Source: Bin87 sp034423595 (lineage in GTDB: Bacteria > Chloroflexota > Dehalococcoidia > Lucifugimonadales > UBA3495). From it: 64,000 nucleotides of DNA. Location: the NCBI GenBank assembly GCA_965207025.1, contig OZ242258.1, forward strand, positions 4,216,001 through 4,280,000. The letters are read 5' to 3'. Within the stretch, counting starts at the first letter, position 1. Every line of letters starts with the position of its first letter. The notes under the pieces are model-generated. The model saw only the letters and a program-made list of their open reading frames with translations. It had not been told where the DNA came from and did no database searches. This document shows, piece by piece, positions 51,185 to 59,873 of the stretch. The position numbers and the translations under genes were made by a program.

Positions 51185-51216
51185 TTTACATGGATAAATA
51201 GGATGAAGAGGATTTT
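51185..51216. repeat. ACATGGATAAATAGGAT repeat, copy 4
   Basis: tttacatggataaataggatgaagaggatttt, just before the MmgE/PrpD stop region and downstream of the quinone reductase start. Related to 44555 and 46469. Confidence 0.5.
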
Positions 51217-51227
51217 GTTTGATTTGG

Positions 51228-52550
51228 CTAGCCGCCCAGTACGGACGCCATGCCGGTTACGTTCTCGATTTCGGCAATGCCTCGGAAGCTGGCGATGGCT
51301 TCGTCAATGTGGTCGGCCGGCAGGATGTAACGGGTGCAGTAGAGGAATTTTGCCTCCAATTCCTCTGGGTCGAGGGGCATGGCCGGCGTTCCGCGCGGGT
51401 GATCTATGCGGTGGCGCAGAATCTGCCCGTCCGCCAGCGTCACCGATACCTCGCACGGGTTGGATGCCAGCGGAGATGCGGTCAAAGTGGCTTCCACGGA
51501 GATGTGTCCCATCACCGCCCGGACTCCCTCATCGCGGACTGCGGCCTCGGAGAAGTAGTTGATGAGCGGCTGGCCGTGGCACAGCGTGGCAGCCGCGATG
51601 AAGCCGATGGATGTGCGCGCCTGCCAGCCGTCCTCGGGCAGGTGATGGGGCAGACTCCGCAACGTTTCGGAGGTCACGCCGACGTGCGCGGAGGCGATCT
51701 CCCCGGGTCCAAAACGGTGGAGTTGCAGCAGCCCCAGAGCCGCGTCGATGACGCTGTGGCTGGCAGGGTGGCAGGGATACAGTCGGATGGTCACACCTGG
51801 ATCGAGCAGCTGCCACCGCTGACCCAAATCGTCAAGAGTGTCGGACGGTACGGAATCAATGACGGGAGAAGCTTCCAGCGCTTCGGCGGCGGTGATGGCC
51901 GCCAACACCCCGTGCATGGCGGCGTGCCCGCTACCGATGGCAGCGGCGCCCGCGCCCTGGTAGGCGATGCCGGAGTGGGCGGAGGACGCGGCGAGGCCGG
52001 CGGCGTTGGCAATCGTCGCTTCCTCCGGCGCGAACAGCATGGCCGAGGCAGTGGCGGCGCCAATGGCTCCGGCGGCGTTGGCCATCTGCGGGGTCGCCGA
52101 CAATCGGGCGATAATTTCGCAACCCACTGCGAAAGCGGCCAGTACCGAGTTGCCCGCATAACCGTGCATTTCGCCCAGGGCCATTACCGCCGGAAACACG
52201 GCGGCAGTGGGATTTACTTGCGTCGCGCTCGCCGCAGTAGAGTCGAAGAGGTTATCGTCGTAATCCAGCAGGCGGATCAGCGTACCGTTGACCAGGGCAG
52301 CGTACACCGGGGACGTGCGCTGTCCCATGCCAATGATAGTGCTGCGTCCGTTGCCGCCCATGGCCCGCAGTCCACGCGCCAGGGCAATGCCGTCAGGGTG
52401 AGCGGCGCCGGCCAGGGCGGCGGCGGCGGCGTTGAGCATCATGTCGCGGCAGATGTCAGCAACCGGCGCGGGCAGATCGTCGGGATGGGCGGCGATGTTT
52501 GCGGCGAACCGGGCAATTCGCCGGGTGAAATCGGGTTGAGGTGTAGTCAT
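51228..52550 (-). CDS. MmgE/PrpD family protein (2)
   Basis: 440 aa from ATG 52550. Same fold as the paralogue at 43.2 kb but distant. ADICRDMMLNAAAAALAGAA, ALVNGTLIRLLDYDDNLFDS, HSGIAYQGAGAAAIGSGHAA, LYPCHPASHSVIDAALGLLQ and STSIGFIAAATLCHGQPL-like text. It may handle a different dicarboxylate or tricarboxylate. Divergent from the small membrane protein gene at 52691. Confidence 0.9.
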   Translation of the reverse strand: MTTPQPDFTRRIARFAANIAAHPDDLPAPVADICRDMMLNAAAAALAGAAHPDGIALARGLRAMGGNGRSTIIGMGQRTSPVYAALVNGTLIRLLDYDDNLFDSTAASATQVNPTAAVFPAVMALGEMHGYAGNSVLAAFAVGCEIIARLSATPQMANAAGAIGAATASAMLFAPEEATIANAAGLAASSAHSGIAYQGAGAAAIGSGHAAMHGVLAAITAAEALEASPVIDSVPSDTLDDLGQRWQLLDPGVTIRLYPCHPASHSVIDAALGLLQLHRFGPGEIASAHVGVTSETLRSLPHHLPEDGWQARTSIGFIAAATLCHGQPLINYFSEAAVRDEGVRAVMGHISVEATLTASPLASNPCEVSVTLADGQILRHRIDHPRGTPAMPLDPEELEAKFLYCTRYILPADHIDEAIASFRGIAEIENVTGMASVLGG

Positions 52551-52690
52551 GACAGGGTAAGCATAGCGAGGGGCGAGGGCTGGCGCAACGCGGGTTTCGC
52601 CAGCCCCAAGTGTATAATGCGCCAATGCACAGCAACAGCAAACTGGTTTCAACGGTATAGGTCGATACCATTTTCACTGACCGATCGCTC

Positions 52691-53068
52691 ATGTCCCCGC
52701 CAAGAGCCCGCTATGACCTGCTGGCCGTTAACCTGACGTTGGCCGTAATATCGGCGCTATTGATGGCGGCGGTTGGCGGTAGCGTGAAGGTAGTACAGTT
52801 GCTGGAAAAGTCCGAAATCGCCGGTGTAGAGGTCAATCTTGCGGTGGGTGCAGCGGTAAATCCCGGCGTTCTGGTTGCAGCGGCGACCATTTTCTTTGCC
52901 ATTTCCGCAGCCATTTGCTGCGCCTGGCATAACCGTTTAGGAGATGGTCAAACAATCGCAAGGTTCGTGAGTTTTCTGAGCTGGGCCTCAACCTGTTTTG
53001 CGCTGGTGTTTTTCATGGCAACGCTCATACTGGCGCCGCTTAGCCTGGCCGCGCAGGTCGGGCTCTAA
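52691..53068 (+). CDS. Small three-helix membrane protein
   Basis: 125 aa. Three hydrophobic helices: LLAVNLTLAVISALLMAAVG, PGVLVAAATIFFAISAAICC and FVSFLSWASTCFALVFFMAT. No known family. A TATAAT at 52613-52618 could be its promoter. Position between a PrpD gene and lhgO gives no clear hint. Confidence 0.6.
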   Translation: MSPPRARYDLLAVNLTLAVISALLMAAVGGSVKVVQLLEKSEIAGVEVNLAVGAAVNPGVLVAAATIFFAISAAICCAWHNRLGDGQTIARFVSFLSWASTCFALVFFMATLILAPLSLAAQVGL

Positions 53069-53152
53069 CCTCTGCACCTTGCGCAGCCGTCGCAGTTTTG
53101 CCAAACTGACCGGCAGATGCGCGTTTGCGGACGGACTGATTCGGAGGCAACT

Positions 53153-54400
53153 ATGACGACCAACGGCAAAACTTCCTCGGTAGAAACGCGCGTTTACGAC
53201 GTGGCGATTGTGGGCGGCGGTATCATCGGCCTGTCCACGGCCATGCAGTTGCTGGAACGGTCGCCCGATCTCAGCGTCGCGGTGATTGAGAAAGAGGACC
53301 AACTGGCTCAGCACCAGACCGGACACAACAGTGGCGTTATTCATTCCGGCATCTACTACCGTCCCGGCTCGTGGAAAGCCCGTTTCTGCGTGGGCGGCAA
53401 GGACCGCCTGATCAGGTTCTGCGACGAGAACGAGATTGAGTATGACCCGTGCGGCAAAGTGATCGTTGCAACGCACGAGAGCGAACTGGGCCGCCTGCAA
53501 GACCTGTACGAACGCGGCGTCGCCAACGGCGTGCCAGATCTCGAAATAGTTGAGCCCGAGCGGCTGGCTGAGATTGAACCCCACACCAAGGGCGTCCGCG
53601 CGCTATGGGCGCCCCACACCGGCATTGTCGATTACGTGCGCGTCGCCAACGCTTACGCCAACAAGTTCCAGACCACCGGCGGGGACATTTTCACCGGCGC
53701 AGCGGTGCGGCAGGCGAGGCAGACCGCCAGCGGAACGGCCCTTGAAACCGAACGCGGCGCGCTGCAAGCCAAACACATTATCAACTGCGGCGGTCTTTAC
53801 GCCGACCAGCTGGCGCGGATGATGGGCGAGGAAACGGACGTGCGCATCATCCCCTTCCGCGGCGAATACTACAAACTGGCGGAATCGAGCCACGGCCTGG
53901 TCAAAGGCTTGATTTACCCGGTACCCGACCCTCGTTTCCCATTCCTCGGCGTCCACTACACGCGCAACATCCACGGCTATGTCGAGGCGGGCCCCAACGC
54001 GGTGCTGGCGTGGGCGCGTGAGGGCTATCGCAAGAGTAACATCAGCTTGGGCGAAACGGCGGGCGCGCTCACGTTCCCAGGTTTCTGGAAGATGACGGCG
54101 AAGCACTGGCGCACCGGCATGAAAGAGATGCACCGTTCGTACAGCAAGTCGGTGTTCGTCGGCGACCTGCAAAAGCTGATACCGGAAATTCGTGCGGAGG
54201 ATCTTGAACCGGGTGGCAGCGGAGTACGCGCCCAAGCGGTAGCTTCTTCCGGCGCGATTCTCGACGATTTCCATATTCTGCGGGGACAGAAGGCCCTGCA
54301 CGTGCTCAACGCCCCGTCGCCGGGAGCCACGTCATCGCTGGCGATTGGCGAGTATCTGTCGGAAATGGCGGTGGACGATTTCGGGTTGCCGAAGGCATAA
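53153..54400 (+). CDS. lhgO: L-2-hydroxyglutarate oxidase
   Basis: 415 aa. ATG 53153 with CGGAGG 6 nt upstream. DAO-family flavoprotein: DVAIVGGGIIGLSTAMQLLE, QTGHNSGVIHSGIYYRPGSW, GIVDYVRVANAYANKF, HIINCGGLYADQLARMMG and PDPRFPFLGVHYTRNIHGYV. The last two segments are diagnostic for L-2-hydroxyglutarate oxidase. It oxidises L-2-hydroxyglutarate to 2-oxoglutarate, passing electrons to the membrane or oxygen. Confidence 0.92.
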   Translation: MTTNGKTSSVETRVYDVAIVGGGIIGLSTAMQLLERSPDLSVAVIEKEDQLAQHQTGHNSGVIHSGIYYRPGSWKARFCVGGKDRLIRFCDENEIEYDPCGKVIVATHESELGRLQDLYERGVANGVPDLEIVEPERLAEIEPHTKGVRALWAPHTGIVDYVRVANAYANKFQTTGGDIFTGAAVRQARQTASGTALETERGALQAKHIINCGGLYADQLARMMGEETDVRIIPFRGEYYKLAESSHGLVKGLIYPVPDPRFPFLGVHYTRNIHGYVEAGPNAVLAWAREGYRKSNISLGETAGALTFPGFWKMTAKHWRTGMKEMHRSYSKSVFVGDLQKLIPEIRAEDLEPGGSGVRAQAVASSGAILDDFHILRGQKALHVLNAPSPGATSSLAIGEYLSEMAVDDFGLPKA

Positions 54401-54434
54401 CGAGGGCATGGTGTATAGTGTATCCGGGTGCGCT

Positions 54435-54878
54435 ATGGATACCGCATATGCACGCCGCAGGATCACAGTGGAAGACACCGCCATAGACTTGGGAACCTGG
54501 CAGATTACTGCCGACGCAGCACGGGAATACCTGGATGCGGTGGGCGACGGCCTGCCAGTTTACAGTGACACGGGCATCGCGCCGCCATTGATGCTGACGG
54601 CGCGGGTGGTGGGGCTGTTACTGGATCGCCTGTCTCTGCCGGACGGCGCGATACACAGCCTACAGGACGTGGAAACGGTCAGCGCACCGCGGATTGGGAT
54701 GACGGCCGCCACCACGGTCAAGGTTGAGCCGGTTCGGGAGCGAGGCGGGTTACGGTTCCTGACCGTCAATTACAGCGTCGCCGATGCCGACTCCGGCGAT
54801 GAGTTACAGCGTGGGCGCACCACGGTACTGCTGTCGCCATCCGCCAACGACCAGGCTGATTGGAACTCCCATGATTGA
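54435..54878 (+). CDS. MaoC-like dehydratase, N-terminal-domain type (HadA-like)
   Basis: 147 aa from ATG 54435. DLGTWQITADAAREYLDAVG, DGLPVYSDTGIAPPLMLTA and GAIHSLQDVETVSAPRIGMT form a hot-dog fold without the catalytic (D-H) pair. It overlaps the next gene by 8 nt. Such half-proteins pair with a catalytic MaoC subunit to make 3-hydroxyacyl-ACP dehydratase, as HadAB does in mycobacteria. Confidence 0.8.
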   Translation: MDTAYARRRITVEDTAIDLGTWQITADAAREYLDAVGDGLPVYSDTGIAPPLMLTARVVGLLLDRLSLPDGAIHSLQDVETVSAPRIGMTAATTVKVEPVRERGGLRFLTVNYSVADADSGDELQRGRTTVLLSPSANDQADWNSHD

Positions 54879-55329
54879 GGCCGGAACCGCCGCGACAGTT
54901 CATGCCGAAGTGGGAGACGAATTGCCGGTTGTCCACAGGATGGTGACGCGGGACGGAATAGACGCCTATCGCAAGGCTTCGGGAGATAACAATCGGATAC
55001 ACTACGACGACGAATTTGCCGCGGCCACCCGGTTCGGCGGCGTAATTGCCCATGGGATGTTGACGCTGGCACTGGTGTCGGAAATGATGACGCAAGCGTA
55101 TGGGACCGATTGGCTGACCACAGGCAGCTTGCGCGTAAGGTTTCGAGGAGCGGCGCATCCTGGAGACACTCTCGAGGTTAGCGGCGCGGTCTCCAGGGTA
55201 GAAACCACAGACCAAAGCGCGACGATAACCTGCAACGTGGCAGTAAATAACTCCCAAAGCAATGAAAGGATCATTACCGGCACGGCCAGCCTGGTGGTTG
55301 AAACGAAGCAGCAAGGGGCAGCTCCATAA
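54871..55329 (+). CDS. MaoC family dehydratase (HadB-like catalytic subunit)
   Basis: 152 aa from ATG 54871, inside the end of the previous gene. YRKASGDNNRIHYDDEFAAA holds the catalytic D-x-N-x-x-H hydratase motif, followed by TRFGGVIAHGMLTLALVSEM. Hot-dog fold closes with RVRFRGAAHPGDTLEVSG. Together with HadA-like it probably dehydrates (3R)-hydroxyacyl-ACP. The plsX start overlaps its stop (TAATG). Confidence 0.85.
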   Translation: MIEAGTAATVHAEVGDELPVVHRMVTRDGIDAYRKASGDNNRIHYDDEFAAATRFGGVIAHGMLTLALVSEMMTQAYGTDWLTTGSLRVRFRGAAHPGDTLEVSGAVSRVETTDQSATITCNVAVNNSQSNERIITGTASLVVETKQQGAAP

Positions 55330-56366
55330 TGAGTAGTAACGGAAACACCGCGCGGGTTCGCGTCGCATTGGACGCGATGGGAGGAGACTACGGGCCGGAG
55401 GTGACCGTACCTGGCGCGTTGGCAGCGGTGGCGGCTCACCCCCAACTGCACGTTACCCTGGTGGGCGATCAGGAGGCAGTTGACGCTGAATTGTCCAGAC
55501 ATGGCGCGAACATCCAGGCTCTGCCCATTGCCGTCGCGCCGTCTGAAGGCAAAATCGAGGATGACGAGCACCCCATATCCGCCCTGCGCCGCAAGCCTCG
55601 TTCGTCCATCGTTACGGCGATGAAGTTGCTGCGGGCCGGTGAAGCAGACATGGTGGTATCGGTAGGATCGACCGGAGCATCCATGGCGACGGCGACCATT
55701 ACGCTGGGATTGCTGGACGGCCTGGAACGGCCCTGCATCGGCGGGAACTTCCTGGGGCTGGCGCCGCAAACCACGGTGGTTGATCTGGGCAGCAACGTTG
55801 ATGCGCGACCCTCGCTGCTGCTGAGCTTCGCCGCTCTGGGCGTGGTGTTCGCCCGGCGTCGGTTGCAGATCGAAAATCCCCGCGTGGCGTTGCTGAGTGT
55901 TGGAGAAGAGGCGGCCAAAGGGAACCGCCAGGTGCAGGAAAGCCACTCCCTGTTCCACGACAGCCACCTGAACTTCGTGGGTAACGTGGAGGGGATGGAC
56001 TTTTTCACCGACAAAGCCGATGTCATTGTGTGCGACGGTTTCATTGGCAACATACTGATCAAGTTCGCCGAGGGGTTGGGTTCCGCGCTGACGCCCTACC
56101 TGCAACGCCAGCTTGCCGAGTTCTTGCCGGAAGCCCAGCTCAAACGGATTGCCGGAGCCCTGTGGACCAATATGAACCTCCCACGGACGATGGGCGGTCC
56201 GCTGTTCGGCGTGAACGGCCTCGTCATGGTCGGGCACGGCTCGTCGAGCGCCGAGGGAATCGCCGGCGCGATCAACACGGGCCTGCTGTGCCGCAGCATA
56301 GACCTGGTGGAAGGATTCAGGGAAGAGTTGTCCGAACTGCGCCATACGGGCGTGCTTGAAGCGTGA
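55329..56366 (+). CDS. plsX: Phosphate acyltransferase
   Basis: 345 aa, typical length. RVALDAMGGDYGPEVTVPGA, DDEHPISALRRKPRSSIVTA, ADMVVSVGSTGASMATATI, LDLGS-type core (VVDLGSNVDARP) and CDGFIGNILIKFAEGLGSAL are PlsX signatures. It makes acyl-phosphate from acyl-ACP for phospholipid synthesis. In operon with the MaoC pair and fabG. Confidence 0.94.
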   Translation: MSSNGNTARVRVALDAMGGDYGPEVTVPGALAAVAAHPQLHVTLVGDQEAVDAELSRHGANIQALPIAVAPSEGKIEDDEHPISALRRKPRSSIVTAMKLLRAGEADMVVSVGSTGASMATATITLGLLDGLERPCIGGNFLGLAPQTTVVDLGSNVDARPSLLLSFAALGVVFARRRLQIENPRVALLSVGEEAAKGNRQVQESHSLFHDSHLNFVGNVEGMDFFTDKADVIVCDGFIGNILIKFAEGLGSALTPYLQRQLAEFLPEAQLKRIAGALWTNMNLPRTMGGPLFGVNGLVMVGHGSSSAEGIAGAINTGLLCRSIDLVEGFREELSELRHTGVLEA

Positions 56367-56395
56367 GCGTATCGTATAAAGGAACAGGTGTGTCC

Positions 56396-57160
56396 ATGTA
56401 CACGATTGACTTGAGCGGGCAGGTTGCGTTGATAACCGGATCATCCCGCGGGATCGGCGCGGCAATCGCCAAGGAACTGGCCGCCGCCGGAGCCTCGGTA
56501 GGCATCAATTACCGGACCAACGCAAACGCCGCAGACCAGGTGATCGATGAAATCAGGGCGGCTGGGGGAGAGGCGCTGCGGGTTCCCGGCGACGTGTCGG
56601 ACGAGAACGCGGCTGACGCGGTGGTGAAGACAACCGCCGACCGCCTGGGTCGGCTGGACATTCTGGTGAACAACGCCGGCATCACCCGCGACCGACTGGT
56701 GATGCGGATGAACGCCGAGGATTGGGATGAGGTACTGACCGTCAACCTGCGCGGAACGTTTCTGCCAACGCGGTTCGCCATTCCGTTGATGGTGCGGCAA
56801 CGCTACGGGAGGGTCGTCAACATATCGTCTGTGGTCGGTTTGTCCGGCAACCCCGGCCAGGCCAACTACGCGGCTTCCAAGGCCGGCCAGATCGGGCTTG
56901 CCAAGGCCATTGCCCGCGAGGTCGCCAGCCGCAACATCACCGTCAACGCCGTAGCTCCTGGATTCATCGAAGTTGACGGCGGGGGTGGCATGACCGGCGA
57001 ACTGAATGACGAACAGCGGAGCCAGGTGCTGTCCCGCGTGCCGGCGGGCCGCTTCGGGTCTGCCGAAGACGTAGCATCCGCTGTGCTGTACCTGGTCAGC
57101 CCCGCCGCCAGCTACATCACCGGACAGACATTGACCATAGACGGCGGCATGACGGCATAA
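56396..57160 (+). CDS. fabG: 3-oxoacyl-ACP reductase
   Basis: 254 aa from ATG 56396; a GTG at 56363 overlapping the plsX stop is another in-frame option. Short-chain dehydrogenase: VALITGSSRGIGAAIAKELA, DILVNNAGITRDRLVMRMN, VVNISSVVGLSGNPGQANYA and YAASKAG (catalytic Ser, Tyr and Lys present), TIDGGM at the end. It reduces 3-oxoacyl-ACP with NADPH. Context with plsX and a dehydratase pair makes the fatty-acid role firm. Confidence 0.92.
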   Translation: MYTIDLSGQVALITGSSRGIGAAIAKELAAAGASVGINYRTNANAADQVIDEIRAAGGEALRVPGDVSDENAADAVVKTTADRLGRLDILVNNAGITRDRLVMRMNAEDWDEVLTVNLRGTFLPTRFAIPLMVRQRYGRVVNISSVVGLSGNPGQANYAASKAGQIGLAKAIAREVASRNITVNAVAPGFIEVDGGGGMTGELNDEQRSQVLSRVPAGRFGSAEDVASAVLYLVSPAASYITGQTLTIDGGMTA

Positions 57161-57165
57161 GAACT

Positions 57166-57203
57166 CCCTCTCCCACAGGGGGCGAGGGCGGGGGTGAGAG
57201 GGA
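57166..57203 (-). repeat. CCCTCTCCC-type palindromic repeat, copy 5 (inverted)
   Basis: ccctctcccacagggggcgaggg then cgggggtgagaggg, the family sequence in opposite orientation and more diverged. It separates fabG from the lyase gene. Confidence 0.6.
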
Positions 57204-57241
57204 CGTTTCCCATTGACACCTTTGCAGAGAGGAACGTTGAG

Positions 57242-58123
57242 ATGAGAGCCACGACAAAATTCCGCCAACTGTTGAACGAGCCGGGTATCATCACCGCGCC
57301 GGGCGCTTACGACTGTCTCACCGCCGCCATCATCGAGCGGACGGGTTTCCCCGCCGTGTACATGACCGGCGCCGGAACCTCGGTGGCGCGCATCGGTTAT
57401 CCAGACCTGGCGCTGGCGACGGCAACGGAGATGCTGGCCAACGCGGCCGCCATCGCCGGCACAGTGGAAATTCCCGTAATCGCGGACGCCGACACGGGAT
57501 ACGGCGGCACCATGAACGTCCGGCGGACTATCCGGGAGTACGAGCGCACCGGCGTCGCCGCCGTGCATATCGAGGACCAGCAGTTCCCCAAACGCTGCGG
57601 CCACCTTGAAGACAAGCGTGTAGTGCCCATTGACGAGATGGTTCAGAAAATCCGCGCCGCCGTGGATGCCCGCACCGACGACGACTTCACCATCATCGTG
57701 CGCACCGACGCTCTGGCCGTAACCGGATGGGACGACACCATGCGCCGCTGCGATGCCTTCACTGAGGCCGGCGCGGATGCCCTGTTCGTTGAGGCAATCC
57801 GCTCCTCGGAGGAAGCCGCCGAAGTCGTGGCGCGCACCAGCGTCCCTCTGCTCTACAACTTCGTGGAAACCGGCAAGTCTCCCCTGCTCAACGTATCGGA
57901 ACTGGAGCGGCTGGGGTTCAAGATGGTCATCTTCCCCGGCAGCGCGTTCATGTCGGTGGCGTACACGGTGGGCAAGGTGATGGAGGAACTAAAGGCAAAG
58001 GGGACCACCGAGCGCCTGGTCGATCAGATGACCCCGCTGACCGACGCCTTCGAACTGATGGGTCTCACGGAGATGCTCGACCGGGACGCCGGCTACGCGG
58101 AGACGGCTGACGTGGCCGACTGA
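57242..58123 (+). CDS. Isocitrate lyase/PEP mutase family protein
   Basis: 293 aa, ATG 57242 with GAGGAAC upstream. TIM barrel: TAPGAYDCLTAAIIERTGFP, YMTGAGTSVARIGYPDLALA, VIADADTGYGGTMNVRRTIR, the catalytic loop KRCGHLEDKRVV and IIVRTDALAVTGWDDTMRRC. KRCGH marks the methylisocitrate lyase / carboxyvinyl-carboxyphosphonate phosphorylmutase branch. Probably methylisocitrate lyase or oxaloacetate decarboxylase. With the PrpD paralogues, a role in propionate breakdown is possible. Confidence 0.88.
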   Translation: MRATTKFRQLLNEPGIITAPGAYDCLTAAIIERTGFPAVYMTGAGTSVARIGYPDLALATATEMLANAAAIAGTVEIPVIADADTGYGGTMNVRRTIREYERTGVAAVHIEDQQFPKRCGHLEDKRVVPIDEMVQKIRAAVDARTDDDFTIIVRTDALAVTGWDDTMRRCDAFTEAGADALFVEAIRSSEEAAEVVARTSVPLLYNFVETGKSPLLNVSELERLGFKMVIFPGSAFMSVAYTVGKVMEELKAKGTTERLVDQMTPLTDAFELMGLTEMLDRDAGYAETADVAD

Positions 58124-59358
58124 TGGCGCAGGATGAATTTATCAGCAGGCTTTCAGAGGAAGCGCGGCAGTGGGAGGCCGACGGTATAATCACCGCTGAG
58201 CAGGCCCAGGCGATACGGAATCGGTACGCGTCGGATTCTCCGGAGGCGGGCGGCAGCGCCATCGGCAACCGGGTGGTTACCGTCATCGCCGTGATGGGCG
58301 CGGCGCTCATCGGCCTGGGCATCATCGCCTTCATCGCCGCCAATTGGTCGGACATCCCCAAACTGGCCAAGCTGGCGTTGATGGTGGTGGGTACGCCGGC
58401 CATCTACGTCATCGGGTGGTTCATCGGATACCGCTTCGGCTACGCCCGCATCGGCATTGCCATCATCCTGCTCGGCGCCATCGCCTTCGGCGCGTCCATC
58501 CACCTCGTCGCCCAGACCTACCACGTTCCGGTGAACCACCCCAACCTGGTATCTTTATGGTTCCTGGGGGTAATACCGCTGGCGTACATCACCCATTCTC
58601 GGGCGATAATGGGGTTGTCCATCATCTTGTTTCTGGCCGCTGCGGGCTTCCGGGCGCAGGAATGGGCGCTGGACTTTGAAGAAGAAGTCACCTTCATGGT
58701 TCCGTTCATGGTTCCGGCGTTCCTCGCGTTGGGAGCGTTCCTTTTTGCGGCTGGGCGGATGCAGGCGCGCTTTGCGGATACGCGCCACTTCGCGCGACTA
58801 TTCGACCTTGCCGGCCTGCTGGTGGTCGCTGCCGCGATCTACGTGTTGAGTTTCAACTCCCTTTGGGAAGCGATGGCAGAATACAGACCCTCCTTGGCGG
58901 TGCTGTCAGTGGAATACTGGTTGGCGGTGGGCATCGCCGGGTTGGCCGCAGCGGTCATGTTGGGCGTCGCCGGCTGGCGGACCGGTCAACGCCCCGGGCA
59001 GATCTGGTGGGAAGCCGGAGCCGTCGGCGCGATGGCAGTCATCGCCGCCGCGATGTGGCTCGGCCTGGCCTTCGGCGGCGCATGGCTCTGGTGGGTGTTC
59101 AACCTGGTGATGCTGGCCGGCGTATTGGCGATGATCGCCGCGGGGTATCGCTTGAACCGAGCCTATCTGATCAATCTCGCCGTGCCCATCTTTGCGATCA
59201 CGCTGTTCACCCGCTACTTCGAGTTCGGGCTTGGCCTGCTCGGCCAGTCGGTAGCGTTCATCGTCGCCGGCGTCATCCTGCTGGCCGGCGGTTTCGGCAT
59301 GGAGTACCTGCGCCGGCGGCTGGTGCGACGCATACGGGAATCCGAGGCGACATCATGA
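58123..59358 (+). CDS. DUF2157 membrane protein
   Basis: 411 aa, start overlaps the previous stop (TGATG). A soluble N-terminus (EEARQWEADGIITAEQAQAI) is followed by about ten membrane helices (IGNRVVTVIAVMGAALIGLG, IIAFIAANWSDIPKLAKLAL, YARIGIAIILLGAIAFGASI and others). W-D-x-I-P-x-x-K-L and the HLVAQTYH segment are typical of DUF2157. Overlaps the GDYXXLXY gene by 4 nt, a conserved pair. Role unknown. Confidence 0.9.
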   Translation: MAQDEFISRLSEEARQWEADGIITAEQAQAIRNRYASDSPEAGGSAIGNRVVTVIAVMGAALIGLGIIAFIAANWSDIPKLAKLALMVVGTPAIYVIGWFIGYRFGYARIGIAIILLGAIAFGASIHLVAQTYHVPVNHPNLVSLWFLGVIPLAYITHSRAIMGLSIILFLAAAGFRAQEWALDFEEEVTFMVPFMVPAFLALGAFLFAAGRMQARFADTRHFARLFDLAGLLVVAAAIYVLSFNSLWEAMAEYRPSLAVLSVEYWLAVGIAGLAAAVMLGVAGWRTGQRPGQIWWEAGAVGAMAVIAAAMWLGLAFGGAWLWWVFNLVMLAGVLAMIAAGYRLNRAYLINLAVPIFAITLFTRYFEFGLGLLGQSVAFIVAGVILLAGGFGMEYLRRRLVRRIRESEATS

Positions 59359-59867
59359 GCCGCCGCATGACCATCCTGCTGTTTGCAGTGGTGGCCGCCC
59401 AGGTCATCGGCTTGGTGGTGTTCGCCACCGTGCGCCAGATCGCCCTGACGCAGGGGCGCGAGGTTACGTTGCAAACCGTGCCAGTTGACCCGCGTTCGTT
59501 GTTGCAGGGAGATTACGCCATCCTGGACTATGAGATTGCCGAACTGCACGAATGGCTCAGGGATCGTCCGGTCGGCAGCGAGATATTTGTCCTGCTGCGG
59601 GAATGCGGCGACATCTGGTGTGGGGCCCAGCAATCCGCGCGCCAACCGGACCCGACCGACGTGTATATCCGCGGACGAATAGACGACCGCGGCCGGATCG
59701 ATTTCGGCATCGGCACATTCTTCGTCCCGGAAGGAACCGGACACATCGTAGAACGAGCGAGGGACGTAAAGGTGGTGGTCTCCCTGAGCGCCTCCGGCAA
59801 CGCCGTTATCAAGACGGTGCTGGTGGACGGAGAGCCGTTTGACCCTGGCATGGAACAAGCGAGGTGA
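59355..59867 (+). CDS. GDYXXLXY domain protein
   Basis: 170 aa. One N-terminal helix (TILLFAVVAAQVIGLVVFAT), then an exported beta-rich domain with GDYAILDYEIAEL (the name-giving motif), DVYIRGRIDDRGRIDFGIGT and FFVPEGTGHIVE. Paired and co-translated with DUF2157. Function unknown; likely membrane-linked. Confidence 0.9.
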   Translation: MSRRMTILLFAVVAAQVIGLVVFATVRQIALTQGREVTLQTVPVDPRSLLQGDYAILDYEIAELHEWLRDRPVGSEIFVLLRECGDIWCGAQQSARQPDPTDVYIRGRIDDRGRIDFGIGTFFVPEGTGHIVERARDVKVVVSLSASGNAVIKTVLVDGEPFDPGMEQAR

Positions 59868-59873
59868 ACCGAA

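Noticed and set aside
55002..57604. Long minus-strand open frames over the plsX-fabG operon
   Set aside because: Overlap well-identified enzymes and consist of His/Arg/Gln-rich text without domains.
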